From the NCBI GenBank assembly GCA_007922195.1, contig ML681992.1:35379444-35443443 (forward strand): a stretch of DNA of 64,000 nucleotides, given 5' to 3'. This document shows, one piece after another, positions 10,520 to 21,074 of the stretch (positions are counted from its first letter, which is position 1; each line of letters begins with the position of its first letter). This stretch comes from Podocnemis expansa (taxonomy: Eukaryota > Chordata > Testudines > Podocnemididae). The notes below the pieces were generated by a model. It did no database searches. It was not told the origin of the DNA and was given only the letters and a program-made list of their open reading frames with translations. The position numbers and the translations under genes were made by a program.

Positions 10520-12131
10520 ACTTGGGGTCTGCTCATTTATTAGGGTCACTTCCTCTGGAGGGGGGCTTGCAATTCTATTAGTGTACTGCTTGTGTCACTT
10601 GTGTCTATGTGGAGCTTACTTCTCCCTTCTGCAAATCCCTCCCAATGGAATCACCCTTGCAGGACCTAAATTTCCCAAGACTGGGTTTCTAAGTGCAACT
10701 AAGTGGTCTGGGTCTATCAGTACTCTCAGCTGACTGCTTATGTGTCCCTGAACTCAGCAGGCCAGGTTACAGAGCACTTGTCTGCTGCTACCCTTATGTG
10801 CCCCTGTACCGCACTGGACTAGACCGGAGTATGCATCTGAGCAGGCTGGGTCAAAACAGCACTTTCAGCTGTCACCTTTATATGCCACAGGCTCAGCACA
10901 CTGGCAACCCCTTAATGAGCAAACCTTACAGGGAACTGGGCATCACAGGGATCTTTGGCTGGTACCCACAGCTGAAAGGAGTGTTGCTGCAGAGCAATAT
11001 AGGGAAGCCAAGAACACAGAGGAAGTCTGGCAATCAGCTTGATTAGGAAAGTTACTTTATTGCCAGGTACATAAAGCTTATGAATAATTATAAAAGGAAA
11101 GAAAAATGCCCAAACAGTTACAATATTGATAACCATACAAAAGAGGAAAATGATCAAACAGTTACAATATTACCCAGTTTCAATTATAGCATTGGGGAAA
11201 GCTAGCCCAAGTGGGTTACAAAAGATCAGGTTTAGAGAGTTATAGTTGGATTAGGGAAAAACAAAGAGAGAAGCAAAGGGGAGAATGTCTCACCACTCAG
11301 TGCAGCTCAAAGGTACCCAGGAACCAGGCTTTTCAGCTTAGGGTCTGGAGTGCTGGAGACAGGCAGAACCTCCACCACGATCAGCAAGGGGAGAGAGAAG
11401 TCCCAGTGGACCTGAGGCAGCTTGTAGGTCCAGGCAAGAGATCAGGCATCAGAACAGATTCAGAACTAACTAACTTGGGTAGGGATTTTTGTAAAGAAGA
11501 AACAATGGTTTAAGGTGGAACACTAGGTTGTTTTGGGGTAAATAATGACTTAAGGGAGTATACCAGAGGCGTTTTGTTTAGATGGACAATAGGAGCTGAT
11601 CATTCCTGGTGATGGGTGGCATTCCTTTGAGGGAGCTTACAATGCAATCAGGCAGATTCAGTATGTTGGATATCAATTGAAGCTCTATTGACTAGACTTG
11701 GTCTGATAACTGCTGGGCTGGGTGTGTGCAAGCATGAATTAATTTGTCTCAGGAGCAGAGATCCCCCATCATGCAGTGCTTATCTGCTTTGCCAGTCCCA
11801 GAGTTCAGTGCGACTCCTGCCTTGGAGCTTGGTTCTCCATTCAGTATGCTAATTCTGGTTCCATCCTTGATGCAAGTGAAGTTTCTGCTGTCCATTCAGT
11901 GTGCTAATGGCTCACATCTTCCATGTGGATGAGGCTAGAGGAGCTGCCCTAATTCCAGCACCCTTGTTCAAAAGGGTTTTATGTGTGTCTCCCACTGCCT
12001 TTCATTGTTTCTGGTTTCTGGTTCAAGCAGAGGCTGAAGGTGATGGAGGAAGGGTGAGTCTCAGTGGCTGGATGCTATGCCCTGATTCTCCAAGAACACA
12101 GAGCTACCAAGTAACATGTTCCCCTTTAACA
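10520..12131 (-). mobile_element. Inserted LTR-like sequence splitting the protease-integrase spacer
   Basis: Gypsy spacer coding stops at VEGRTRGRIL (about 12,135) and resumes at ILYQVTEVKG (about 10,490), so 1.6 kb of foreign DNA lies between. On the minus strand it opens TGTTAAAGGGGAAC. It carries an AATAAA signal near 11,060 followed by a CA-rich tail, as expected of a solo LTR. The far end and target duplication are unclear. No coding domain was recognised in it. Confidence 0.5.
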
Positions 12132-12527
12132 TAAAATACGGCCCCGGGTTCTACCTTCCACGGGCAGTCCATCTATCTCAGCCACTTCCTTTCTGGCACT
12201 GTGATATCTTGCATCTTCAGCCTGTTCTCTGCAGAAGTTTCCATGCACCGGACTTAACTGTCCAAGCTCAATGGGGTCTGATTCTACCTCTCCATCTGTT
12301 TGGGTGAGATTTCGCTTGTGGTCTGCTTCAGGTTCTTCTTCTCTTGGAGTAGCCCCCTTAACTGCAGCCTGGGTCTGTTTACCTATCATGGCACGCTTTA
12401 AGCCCTGGGCCAAGATTCTGGTGCCTAAAGCCTTAGCTGAACTCCTTTCACCCCAGATCTTTTGGCTGTTCCCCAGGGTAGGGAATAAAACCTGGACAAT
12501 GTCAGAAAATACCATGGGGGTAGCCAT
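12126..12527 (-). pseudogene. Gmr1-like pol spacer between protease and integrase
   Basis: The 133-codon minus frame ends with a stretch (FCREQAEDARYHSARKEV, then GLPVEGRTRG) that resembles the conserved pre-integrase region of Gmr1-type polyproteins. The N-terminal half is low-complexity and hydrophilic. It ends where the LTR-like insertion begins. Confidence 0.6.
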
Positions 12528-12550
12528 CTGAGGGAACTAGCTCATTAGTT

Positions 12551-12900
12551 TCAAGGTTCTCTTTTTTTTTTTTTTTCTGACCTCTCCAGGAGAAACAGGG
12601 GTCCAAATCCAGGGAACTCTCTCCCTATGAGGACAGGGTATGGGAACCTAGGAACCGCCCCCACTGTCATCCTTGTTAACCCTTCCTGAACGTCAGTATT
12701 TACTGGGATGGTTGTGTAATACCAAATGGTCCACGGACACAAATTACTTCAGTATGTTTGGCCTGGGCCAGTTGACTATACTTCATAAACTTCCCTGAAA
12801 TAAGCATAATAGTGCTCCTGGAGTTCACCAGTGCCAGAGTCTCAACTCCGTTTAGTTTTATGAGCCTCATATACCCATGGGGCATTAGTGTGACCCGCAC
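12551..12900 (-). pseudogene. Gypsy aspartic protease remnant
   Basis: The frame 12,900-12,700 has LNGVETLALVNSRSTIMLIS. The expected active-site triplet Asp-Ser/Thr-Gly is replaced by Asn-Ser-Arg, so the catalytic Asp is lost. In another frame (12,742-12,551) PRFPYPVLIGREFPGFGPL matches the C-terminal protease block (PYPVVLGRD-like). The two halves need a frame change to connect. A T-rich run (minus-strand polyA, about 12,567-12,580) interrupts the downstream end. Confidence 0.7.
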
Positions 12901-13300
12901 AAGGTCACACTAACAAGGTAATAGGCTGTAGGCGTCTGCCCAGATCCAAGTTTACACTGCATAGGCTTCCCTGCAGTGGGGCATTGGGATGTTATGTGCC
13001 ACCACTCCTCCTGTGCAATGCATCAAGTAGGAGGCCTGGGTACCCCTTTATCTTGTGAACTTGGAAGCTTCACCCCATTCTCCCTCCCAAGCCACGCTGT
13101 CCCTTGATACCCCCAGTGGGCTATCTACTTCCCTTGTCTTCCAACTGGCCTTTCCCATGTTCTTGGCCATTCGGACATGAGAAATGACAGGTCGTTTGAT
13201 CCAGATCAAGTCCTCTCTGGCTTCACAGGAAGAGCCTCTGGTCATTTATCACCTTTGTACTAGTGCAACCAATTCATCGTAAGAGGAGGGGTCATTCTGG
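12900..13300 (-). pseudogene. Possible gag C-terminal remnant
   Basis: Immediately upstream of the protease on the minus strand, a poorly conserved 65-codon frame (13,245-13,048) and a Cys/His-containing stretch (MHCTGG...HCREAYAV) lie where a gag zinc knuckle would be expected. The assignment rests mainly on position. Sequence similarity is weak. Confidence 0.35.
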
Positions 13301-15320
13301 CCTACCCAAGCGCAGAGGTCTAGCAGTAATCCCCTCGTACTGGCCAATAACAGGAATCTCTAAAACCTTCTCCAGCTGGTGGATCTCTGTTTGACTGCTG
13401 CAGAAAATGGTGGGCCGTGTTGACTTGTCTTTACTCTAGGCACCCAGCCATAACTCTTCTTTGATTATTCTCTCTAAACCTCTCCAGTAATTGCAATTTA
13501 TTGCTGGGGATAAAGAGTGAATAAAACCCCTGGAAATTACCCTAATCTACAGAAGTGCCTTTGTAATGGGATTCACTCCCACAAGCTGGCATTTTGAAAA
13601 GAGGTGGATCAAATCTTTGGTGCCAAGAGCTGTCTCCTTGTTGACTAATTCATGTATCAGCAGCGACTATGATTATTGGAGGGTATCAGTGACTTATGAG
13701 CCAAATTGTCACTGAATAAAAAACAGGTTGTTTAAACTGACAGCGCAAGACTTGAGATAGGGAAGCAAATATATACGTACCAGAACAGAGCCACCTCCAC
13801 TATGACCTTCCAGACAGGGGATGTGAGGAGGGGGATTCTGAATGAGGAGAATCCAGTTTGTCCAAACAAAGAACATGTATTCTCTAACCTGAGACTGGAA
13901 ACCAGTTTTACTTTTTAATAGCATGCCTCACAGAACTGACAATGACAACTTACATGACACACAGCCCTGCTAATAGTGATTCTGTCAGGATTAGCAGGTA
14001 AATGATACCTAAGGAGGTATCATAACAATATTTCCTGTGTGTAGAGCACCAACAGGCTTTCTTTCACCATTACCAGTTGGGGCATTTCAGGGCTCCCTCT
14101 TAAGTAGACAAAGGAGTTTTCTGTCTCTTCTCAAAGCCAGGATAAGAGTTCTCAGTTAATGGTGGGCATACCACTTGTACACCTAGTGAATTACATCTCT
14201 TTATGAAAGCAAAGGGCAAAATTCCATTTCTATTTTGTGACCATTATGTCCTTCATGCAGCATCTGAGTGATGGAATGGTTTGGTTTCTCCTGTTTTCCA
14301 GTTCCTCCGTTGCCATAGAGAAATGAATACAGCAATAAGACACAATCAAGGGGTGCATTAGTAGGTTATTGGTGCATAACTTGGGTGCATTGTGAAGCAT
14401 GAAGCTTAAAGCATTGAATCACAAAAGGAGTGCACCAGGAGATAAAACCATCAATGCGGGTTGCTAAACATTACTACATTAATACATTGCAAGTCCCTAC
14501 CAACAGCTTGCTGCTCCTACAGCATTGCTTTTGGGGGCTGCTCAGCAGTACCTCTGATAATGTAGGGCTGCTTTCTCCTGTGATTCTTATCCTTCTCATT
14601 ATTTACACAATGCTTTGCACCTGTGCTGTGCAGGATCAGTTCCAAAGTGCTTTTGGAGAGGCTGGGATTTCTGGTTGACTGTTCAAGTGAAATATTGGTT
14701 TGAGATTTGTATTAACATTAGAGAGAGGGCATCTGCAACCTCATTGTCCTAAGTGAAATCCATAGAAGGATTTGGTGCTCTTTCTTCTCCCAGCTATCTC
14801 CTTGTCAACCGCAAGCTCTGACAACAGCTCAGAGCACCTGAATCAGCAGCATCCCACCTAATATACAATGAGGCTGCAGCAAGGCAGCTCTCCTGTATCA
14901 AATGCTGTACTGCACAAATAGGTGACTGCTGCTGCTTTACTGCATGACAGTGTTCCCTCAGTGTTGTTGTCTCCGTCCCCTTATGTGGGCCACACAGAAT
15001 AATCCCTGATCTAAATCACACTAGGCTCATACAACAAGGCATAGTAGCCCTGCATTTCACAGGCTGTTTTGGGTTTGGCAGCTCATTCATTTTTCCTAAT
15101 CTAAAAGACCCAGGGAGTATCCAAGATACCCTGCCTGTGCACTAATGTTGTACCACAGACTTTAGAGGTACTTTACCACTGACTGATTCATCCAATGACT
15201 ATAAAAGCATTTATTTACCACTGGTGTCCTTCAATTTCTAAATTTTCAATTTGTCCTGACAAAGAAGCCTGATTTAATCCTTTGCTGCAATTAGAAGTCT
15301 GTCACATATAGGTAACTGCA
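13301..15320. other. Unannotated sequence
   Basis: I see no domain, repeat terminus or RNA gene. The first few hundred bases may be further gag-derived DNA of the gypsy element, but nothing in it is diagnostic. Confidence 0.4.
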
Positions 15321-15399
15321 AATATGGAATATACTTAGAGTTTTGTAAAGTTTTTGACTTAGCATGGAATGGCATTCTGATTAAAAGTGAGCACTATAC

Positions 15400-16510
15400 A
15401 ATATTACTAAAGGACACATTAAATAGATTAAGAAGCGACTAAATGATAGATATAAAACAAATGTCATAACAGAAAGGGGAATGTTTGCGGTGGGGTTCAC
15501 CAGGGAGCAGTACTAAGCCCCATGGTATTTAACATTTTCATCAATGATCTGACAGTCAGTTAAAAGTCACTGTTGATAAAATTGGTAGATTGGTAAATAA
15601 TGATAGAGCAGTCATACAACACTATCTGGATTAGTTGGTAAAATAGGCTCATTCAATCAAACTGTTTTTAATATAGACAAGTATACATGTAGGAAGAAGG
15701 AATAAAAGCCATTTGTACAAAATGGGGTGTGGAGGGGTCTGTGTCCTGGAAAGCAGTGACTCAGAAAAGAATTTAGGTTTTAGGCAGAATGAGGAACTCA
15801 GCATCAGTTCTTGCTGCAGTGCTGTGGCAAAACAGCTAATATGATCATTGGATACATAAAGAGGGAAATGGGGAGAGAGGTGATTTTACTTTTTTATAGG
15901 GGATTGGTGAGATTAATAATGGAGTACTGCATCCAGTTCTGGTGTCCACATTTTACAAAGAATGTTAAAAAACTGGAGAATGTGCAGAAAAGAACCACCA
16001 AAACACTGGGGGCAGGAGAAGAGCCTTATAGTGAATGTCTTAAAGAGTTCAATCTGGATAGTTTATCAATAAGAAGATTGAAAGGTGGCTTGATTACAGC
16101 ATACAGGTATCTTCACAGGGAGAGAATACCAGGTCTCTGAGAGAACCATATTAATGGATTCTTTAATCTGGCAAAGAAAGGCATAACAATCAATGACTGG
16201 AATTAAAGTGAGACAAACTCAAATGACATATTAGGCACAAATTTTTGAAGTCGAGAGTGATTAATTACTGGCACAATCTACCAAAAGATATGGTGACTTC
16301 TCCATCTCTTGATGTCTTCCGATCATGATGGGATGCCTTTCTGCAATGTCCAGGTTTTAGCCAAACTCAATTTATGCTTTAGTCAAACACATATTATTGG
16401 CCTTAAAACAGGGGTTAACTGAATAAAATTTAATGACATGTTGTTATACAGTAGGTCAAACTAGATGATCAAATGGTCCCACCTGACCTTAAATTCAGTG
16501 AATGAAAGGA
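15400..16510 (+). mobile_element. CR1 LINE, 5'-truncated
   Basis: RT block GVHQGAVLSPMVFNIFINDL near 15,495-15,555 is followed by the RT C-terminal region (15,811-16,140). The end is a typical CR1 3' region (CAAACTAGATGATCAAATGGTCCCACCTGACCTTAAATTC, about 16,455-16,497). The catalytic motif between the blocks is degraded. It is old and inactive. Confidence 0.75.
15811..16140 (+). pseudogene. CR1 reverse transcriptase C-terminal fragment
   Basis: This 109-codon open frame contains REVILLFYRGLVRLIMEYC, IQFWCPHF and KLENVQKRTTKTL, and ends in a LKGGLITAYRYLHRE block. These are the conserved thumb and C-terminal segments of CR1 ORF2. Intact ORF2 proteins also have an N-terminal APE-type endonuclease and are several times longer. 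The frame is a leftover of a truncated insertion and has no start context of its own. Confidence 0.75.
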
Positions 16511-16830
16511 TAGAGACCAAGCTGGTCATACACCAGCTGTATATTAATTCATGCATGCCTAAAATTAGACATGCAAACCACACAGATAAGCAAGCACCAA
16601 GGACTGGCATACATACCACCTAATTTGTACATGAAACACAATAATTGCTCTTGTATTCTTTCTTTCAACATTGCTACAGTTTTCTTGTCAACAGAAAATT
16701 TTTCTTGGAAAAACTCACACCTAAACTGATGTGTTGTGAATCTGTGGAAAATCTTGCTTCCAAGTGAAGAATTCACTGATCACCTTGGTGCAAAAATCAT
16801 TGAAAGAAATGAAAGATAAGATGGAATATG

Positions 16831-18196
16831 CCCTATATACTCATGTATAAGCCAAGATTTTTGTGCCTGAAAGTTGGCTTCAAAACAGGCACTCAGCTTA
16901 TACGTGGGTGAATACAGTAGACAGCCCCAGCCCAGCAGTTTCACTGACTATGCTCCAGGCTGGAGCCCCAGTGTGGTTGGGGCAGCCATCCTGGGCAGTC
17001 GGCCTGGGCTGGGGCTAGAGTTAGGAGGGGACCCTGGTGTCTGGACTGGCCAGGTAAGGGGCCCTGGGGGGGGGTCAGCCTGGTCATTGGGGGGGGGGGG
17101 GGTTCGGGGGGCCCAAAAAAGGGGCGCCCCGCCCCGGGGGTTGGGAGGGGGCCTGGGCGGCGCGCCCCCCTGGCGGCGGGGGTTGGGGGGGTGACAGGGA
17201 AAGGGCTGGCAGGGGTGTGGAGAAAAGTGGCAGCTCGACGGCAAAGGGGAATGGGTGGCACAGCAGGGAACAAGGGTAGAGCGGAAGCGGCAGGAGTTTG
17301 GGGGTTGGGGAGGGTGTCAGGGACTCTGGAGGAAGCCGGGTGTGCTGGGTGGGGGTCGGGGTTAGGGGTCTTGCTGAGCAGATATTTTCATGGAGCTGCC
17401 ACAGATCTCAACTGCTCAGCCCACCCTACCCCGGGGACCCACCATCAGACCAGGCCAGTTACCCTGGGCCAGGCTGGCCTCACAAGCCACAAATTACCTT
17501 CCCTCAGTCTTGGGTCTCATACGCTTCCCTGGTGCACCCCCCCAGCGCTGTACCCTAGTGCCAGGTCAGACCAGGGGTGGCTCAGGGTAACCTTCCAAGC
17601 AGCATGGGAAGTGACTTGCTGGCAGGCACAGCAGGGCCACTGACAATGCCAGGATTTGGGATGGGAGACAAGGGGGACGCCCCGTGTGTTCCTTTCTAGG
17701 TCTCACCCTGCACCACTTTCCATTACCCACTTGCCACTGTCAACGCTTCCCCTATCAGCCTGGGGTGGTGTGGAGGGCAGGAGCCACAGCTAGCACCCAG
17801 CCCAGCTGTGGGCACAGGACTTTGCAGCATGAGCTTAGCACTGGGAGTAAGCCTGGAGTGAGTCCAACAAGGAGCAGAGGGGTCAGTGGCCCTGCAGCAC
17901 AGAGGGTGCTCTTGACCTGAAAGCAGTCCACAGTGTGCTGGCTCTGAGCAGTCCCCTTTGCCCCCATGGACTAAGAACCACGCCAGCCCCCAGCTAGCCA
18001 AGCCTGAATCTTGAACTGGCCCAGCAGGCTCAGGTAGAGCTTCCTGACAATTGTGCCAGCTCCCCACACAGCGCCAGCACCTGAGGTCAAAAGGGGACCT
18101 CAGCTTATACATTGGTCACCCCTTTTTGCTTCTTTCTTGGGCTCAGAATTGGAGGGTCAGCTTAAGCACTGATTGGCTTATACCTGAGCATATACG
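16831..18196. mobile_element. DNA transposon-like TIR element with GC-rich interior
   Basis: The left end CCCTATATACTCATGTATAAGCC pairs with the right end, whose complement is CCGTATATGCTCAGGTATAAGCC, giving TIRs of at least 20 bp. Sub-terminal CAGCTTATAC (near 16,893) is also mirrored near 18,100. The interior is strongly GC-rich and holds no transposase. Its many overlapping open frames reflect composition. I could not assign a superfamily or a target duplication. Confidence 0.65.
17061..17190 (+). repeat. Very G-rich tract, possible G-quadruplex
   Basis: Repeated runs of 4-14 G occur within 130 bp, including a run of about 14 G near 17,089-17,102, interrupted by short CCC blocks. The base accuracy of such runs is doubtful in any assembly. 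It lies in the core of the TIR element. Confidence 0.6.
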
Positions 18197-18209
18197 GTCA
18201 ATTCTTTAT

Positions 18210-18660
18210 TTACAGGTGTGAAAGTTTGACGCTATATAAAACTCAATCTCTCTGTCCCTTTTTTGTACCCCTTTTGCCTTGCTTTCCAAGTATGTAAACT
18301 GGTGTTAGTGATACCTACTTTTAAGGATATTCTGACCTTATTTTATTAATGTTTTAAATGTTTTTTGTGATCCTTTGATGTAAGAATTAAGAGGGGAAAT
18401 ATAGTTATTATATTAAACTATGCCTAGTGAGATGGAGACAGACTGCAGCAGATTTTTCACAAATTATCTTTCTTTTGTGCCTGGAATTTTCCTTTAGGGA
18501 CAAACTAAATTATTTAAATGCATTGACCCATCAAATATTAGACATGCAGCTTAGTTAAGGCTAGGATGAGACTCAGGACCATTATATTACATTTAAGGTT
18601 AAGGTGTAAAAGCATATAGAGATTTCTCAGGAGGGGAGGTTATCCAGCATAACTGTCAGA
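18210..18660. other. Unannotated AT-rich sequence
   Basis: AT-rich DNA between a TIR element and a MIR-like SINE. No gene or repeat was recognised. Confidence 0.4.
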
Positions 18661-18661
18661 G

Positions 18662-18980
18662 AATTAAAACTCTGGTTTCTGTTTCTGTCTCTGACATTGG
18701 CTTGATGTGTGACTTTGGGCAAATTATCTTAACCACTTTTTGCCTCAGGCAAGGAGTCCTGTGGCTTAAAGACTAACAAAATTATTTATTGCTTGAGCTT
18801 TTGTGGGAGAAAATCCCACTTTGTGAGATGCTTTGAAGATGACAGCACTCCCTGTCTGCTAAACCAGTATAATACATGGGTACCATTACTTACTCAGAAG
18901 GTTCTTAATGATTCAATGCCTATGAAATGTTTTGAGATCCTCAAGAGGCAGGTGCTATCAATGAAAAGTCATTTTATTTA
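18662..18980 (+). mobile_element. MIR/CORE-SINE split by a PLE end fragment
   Basis: TTGATGTGTGACTTTGGGCAAATTATCTTAACC and TTTGCCTCAG (18,700-18,748) match the MIR core. After about 100 bp of PLE terminal repeat, ATGAAATGTTTTGAGATCCTC and GGTGCTATCAATGAAAAG (about 18,918-18,968) match the MIR distal part. The order and orientation agree with one old SINE interrupted later. Confidence 0.65.
18749..18848. mobile_element. PLE terminal-repeat fragment
   Basis: AAGGAGTCCTGTGGCTTAAAGACTAACA...GAGCTTTTGTGGGAGAAAATCCCACTTTGTGAGATGCTTTGAAG is the head repeat seen at PLE copies 2 and 3. No coding body is attached. Confidence 0.75.
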
Positions 18981-20865
18981 TTCTGTAAACAAAAGCAGGC
19001 AAGGATTTCAGGTGAATAGCTGTAGCATTGGAAATGCACTGAAAGTGTTACAAAGGATCCATTAGCATGGATACTGACAGGCCCTCTCATCATCATTTAC
19101 ACACAGAATGACTGATTTTACAGTCATGCCATCTTGCCGTCAGTGTTTTATAAATGGAGTCATAGAAACATCTTGCAGTCTTGCTTGGACACCCAAACCA
19201 CTTCAGAATTAGAGCAGAACTCTGCATTAACTCATAATCATAAAAAGAGGAAGGGTTTTTTGTTGTTGTTTTGATATATTTTTTTTAAATGCTAAATGTG
19301 AGTCTGGTAGTCTCTGAAAGATGCACTATCACTGTTGGGTAATATCGCTTCCTCATCAGTTCATACTGGTTCATATGAACATTTTAAGAGAACAGGAGCA
19401 GCCACTTAGTAATTCCAGTTAACACCAGCACAGTGTTCAAACTCCCTGTAAATCTGTCAACACATGATAATAGTGATTTTTCTTTATAATATTGTTTTCA
19501 GATTTCTCTGCTGGATTGATACACGCAGTTCATTCATTGCTAATTTTCATCCTCAGTTCCTTTTGTTTTGGATAGAAATACAAAGGAATAAATTCCATTT
19601 AGAACGGATTCTTTGAAAACACACTAGATAGTGTATTTGTAGCCCTATTTTTCACCAGAGAAGATATTGTTTGTTGTAGTACCTTTTTATTTTAGACAAA
19701 TAGAACAGGTCAGTATACAGAAGAAACCATTTTAAAGGAAGCTGTTAAGTGTTTAGAATTTCAATCAGGGTGTCCATAAAGCTCTAATTACATTCCTGAT
19801 TTTTAAAACCCTGGCATTCTTTTTTGCAATTGCTCACTATAGGTAAGGGCAGACCATTTATCTGTGAGAACAGTGGACATCATGAACATTGGAATACCAA
19901 ACTGTGACCATAAATCAAGCATGTGACCAGTTTTGCTCCCATAATTATTTGCTGGCACACAAAGGAAGAACAGGCTAAGGCCTCTTTAAAAATCAGCCTC
20001 TAAAGAGCTCTCTTTAAAAATCCATAGTTCTGCCACCAGCTGACAGAGTCTTCCTTCTCCTAAAACAGCCACCATTTTAACAGGATGCATAACTATGCAA
20101 AGCATGGCTGCCCTTGCTGCATGTGCTGAAAATGTTTACAAACATTACTCCCTGAGCAGAGACTGGTGTTTGCAAAACAACAGGAAAAGGATAAAATGAA
20201 GGTGGGAGGGCAGGGGGGATTTGGAGATTTTAAACTGAAGCAGAGCAGTTCAGCTCCATTGTGCTGGATTCCCTAAATCCAGTTAGCCTCTTCCAGGAAA
20301 GGCTGTCTCAATTTACTGGGAGTGTGTGGCACAGAGCTGCTTCAGTGATTTGTACATCTTTCCCTCCCACACTGAATGCTGCGACGGCAGAAGTAGAGCA
20401 CAGACCAGTGTGTCTTTGCTTTCTGGCAATTCCCAGCTATCATATAGACTCTTCAGGCTGCTATTGCTGGCCACCGGGGACTAGCTTAGTGCAAAGCAAT
20501 CTCAGGGTTGAGCACAAAGGTGGTGAACTGTGCGAGTGATCCTTGCCTGGAAACTAATAACATCTTTTGAAATATCTTAAGTACAGTTAAACTGTGTGTG
20601 TAACTTTTCCCAGCATCCCAGAAATTTGATTACTAAAACTTTACATCAAATGAACTTAAGGAATATTTGCAAATATAGAACACTAAATTCAAATAATTTG
20701 TTTCCTCTACATTCTCAATATGACCTTGTATTAATCTACTATGTTCATATGGCACCATTCAATTTTATCATTTTTCTTCCATATTCCACCCTCTAGTCCT
20801 AAATACCATTCTGAGTCATTTATTGATTCATTCATTACATTCTATATAGGTCATAAGAGGCACCA
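18981..20865. other. Unannotated sequence with one possible regulatory patch
   Basis: No coding signal was recognised. The stretch near 20,040-20,170 looks less repeat-like and carries octamer- and forkhead-type motifs (separate entry). Confidence 0.4.
20040..20170. promoter_or_regulatory. Candidate non-coding regulatory patch
   Basis: It contains ATGCAAAG at 20,095-20,102 (octamer-like) and TGTTTACAAACA at 20,133-20,144 (two opposed forkhead-like half sites). The surroundings have no transposon signature I can see. This is motif matching only; such motifs occur often by chance. Confidence 0.2.
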
Positions 20866-20869
20866 TAGT

Positions 20870-21070
20870 CTTTCAGTTAGCACATACGACAAGCAGTCAG
20901 GAGATCTGAAATGTGTTCCTGCTTCTGCAATGCTTTCCTGTATGACCTTGTCAAGTCATAGGTGTTAGCCTCCTCATCTGTAAAATGGAAAAAATAAAGC
21001 TGGTGCATTGCAAAACATTTTGAGCTCCTCAGGTAAAAGGTGCACTCCTATTGCAAATATTATAACTATT
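20870..21070 (+). mobile_element. MIR/CORE-SINE relic
   Basis: GACCTTGTCAAGTCATAGGTG, CCTCATCTGTAAAATGG and CATTTTGAGCTCCTCAGGTAAAAGGTGC follow the MIR core and tail in order. It is old and diverged. Confidence 0.7.
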
Positions 21071-21074
21071 ATTA

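Larger units (their letters stand above)
8227..13300 (-). mobile_element. Decayed Gmr1-like Ty3/gypsy retrotransposon
   Basis: Read on the minus strand, the domains come in this order: possible gag/zinc-knuckle remnant (about 13,250-12,900), aspartic protease (12,900-12,551), spacer (12,527-12,126), integrase (10,515-9,375), RT (9,080-8,437) and the RT/RNase H connection (8,437-8,227). Integrase upstream of RT is the Ty1/copia-like order described for the deuterostome Gmr1 group of gypsy elements. The sequences themselves are gypsy-like. Stops, frameshifts and lost catalytic residues occur throughout. A CR1 piece (about 9,083-9,235) and a 1.6-kb LTR-like piece (about 10,520-12,131) interrupt it. 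I found no flanking LTR pair. Confidence 0.75.

Noticed and set aside
16874..17643. Several overlapping 60-150 codon open frames on both strands
   Set aside because: They lie in the GC- and G-rich core of a TIR element, where stop codons are rare. The translations are Gly/Pro/Arg-rich and have no domain.
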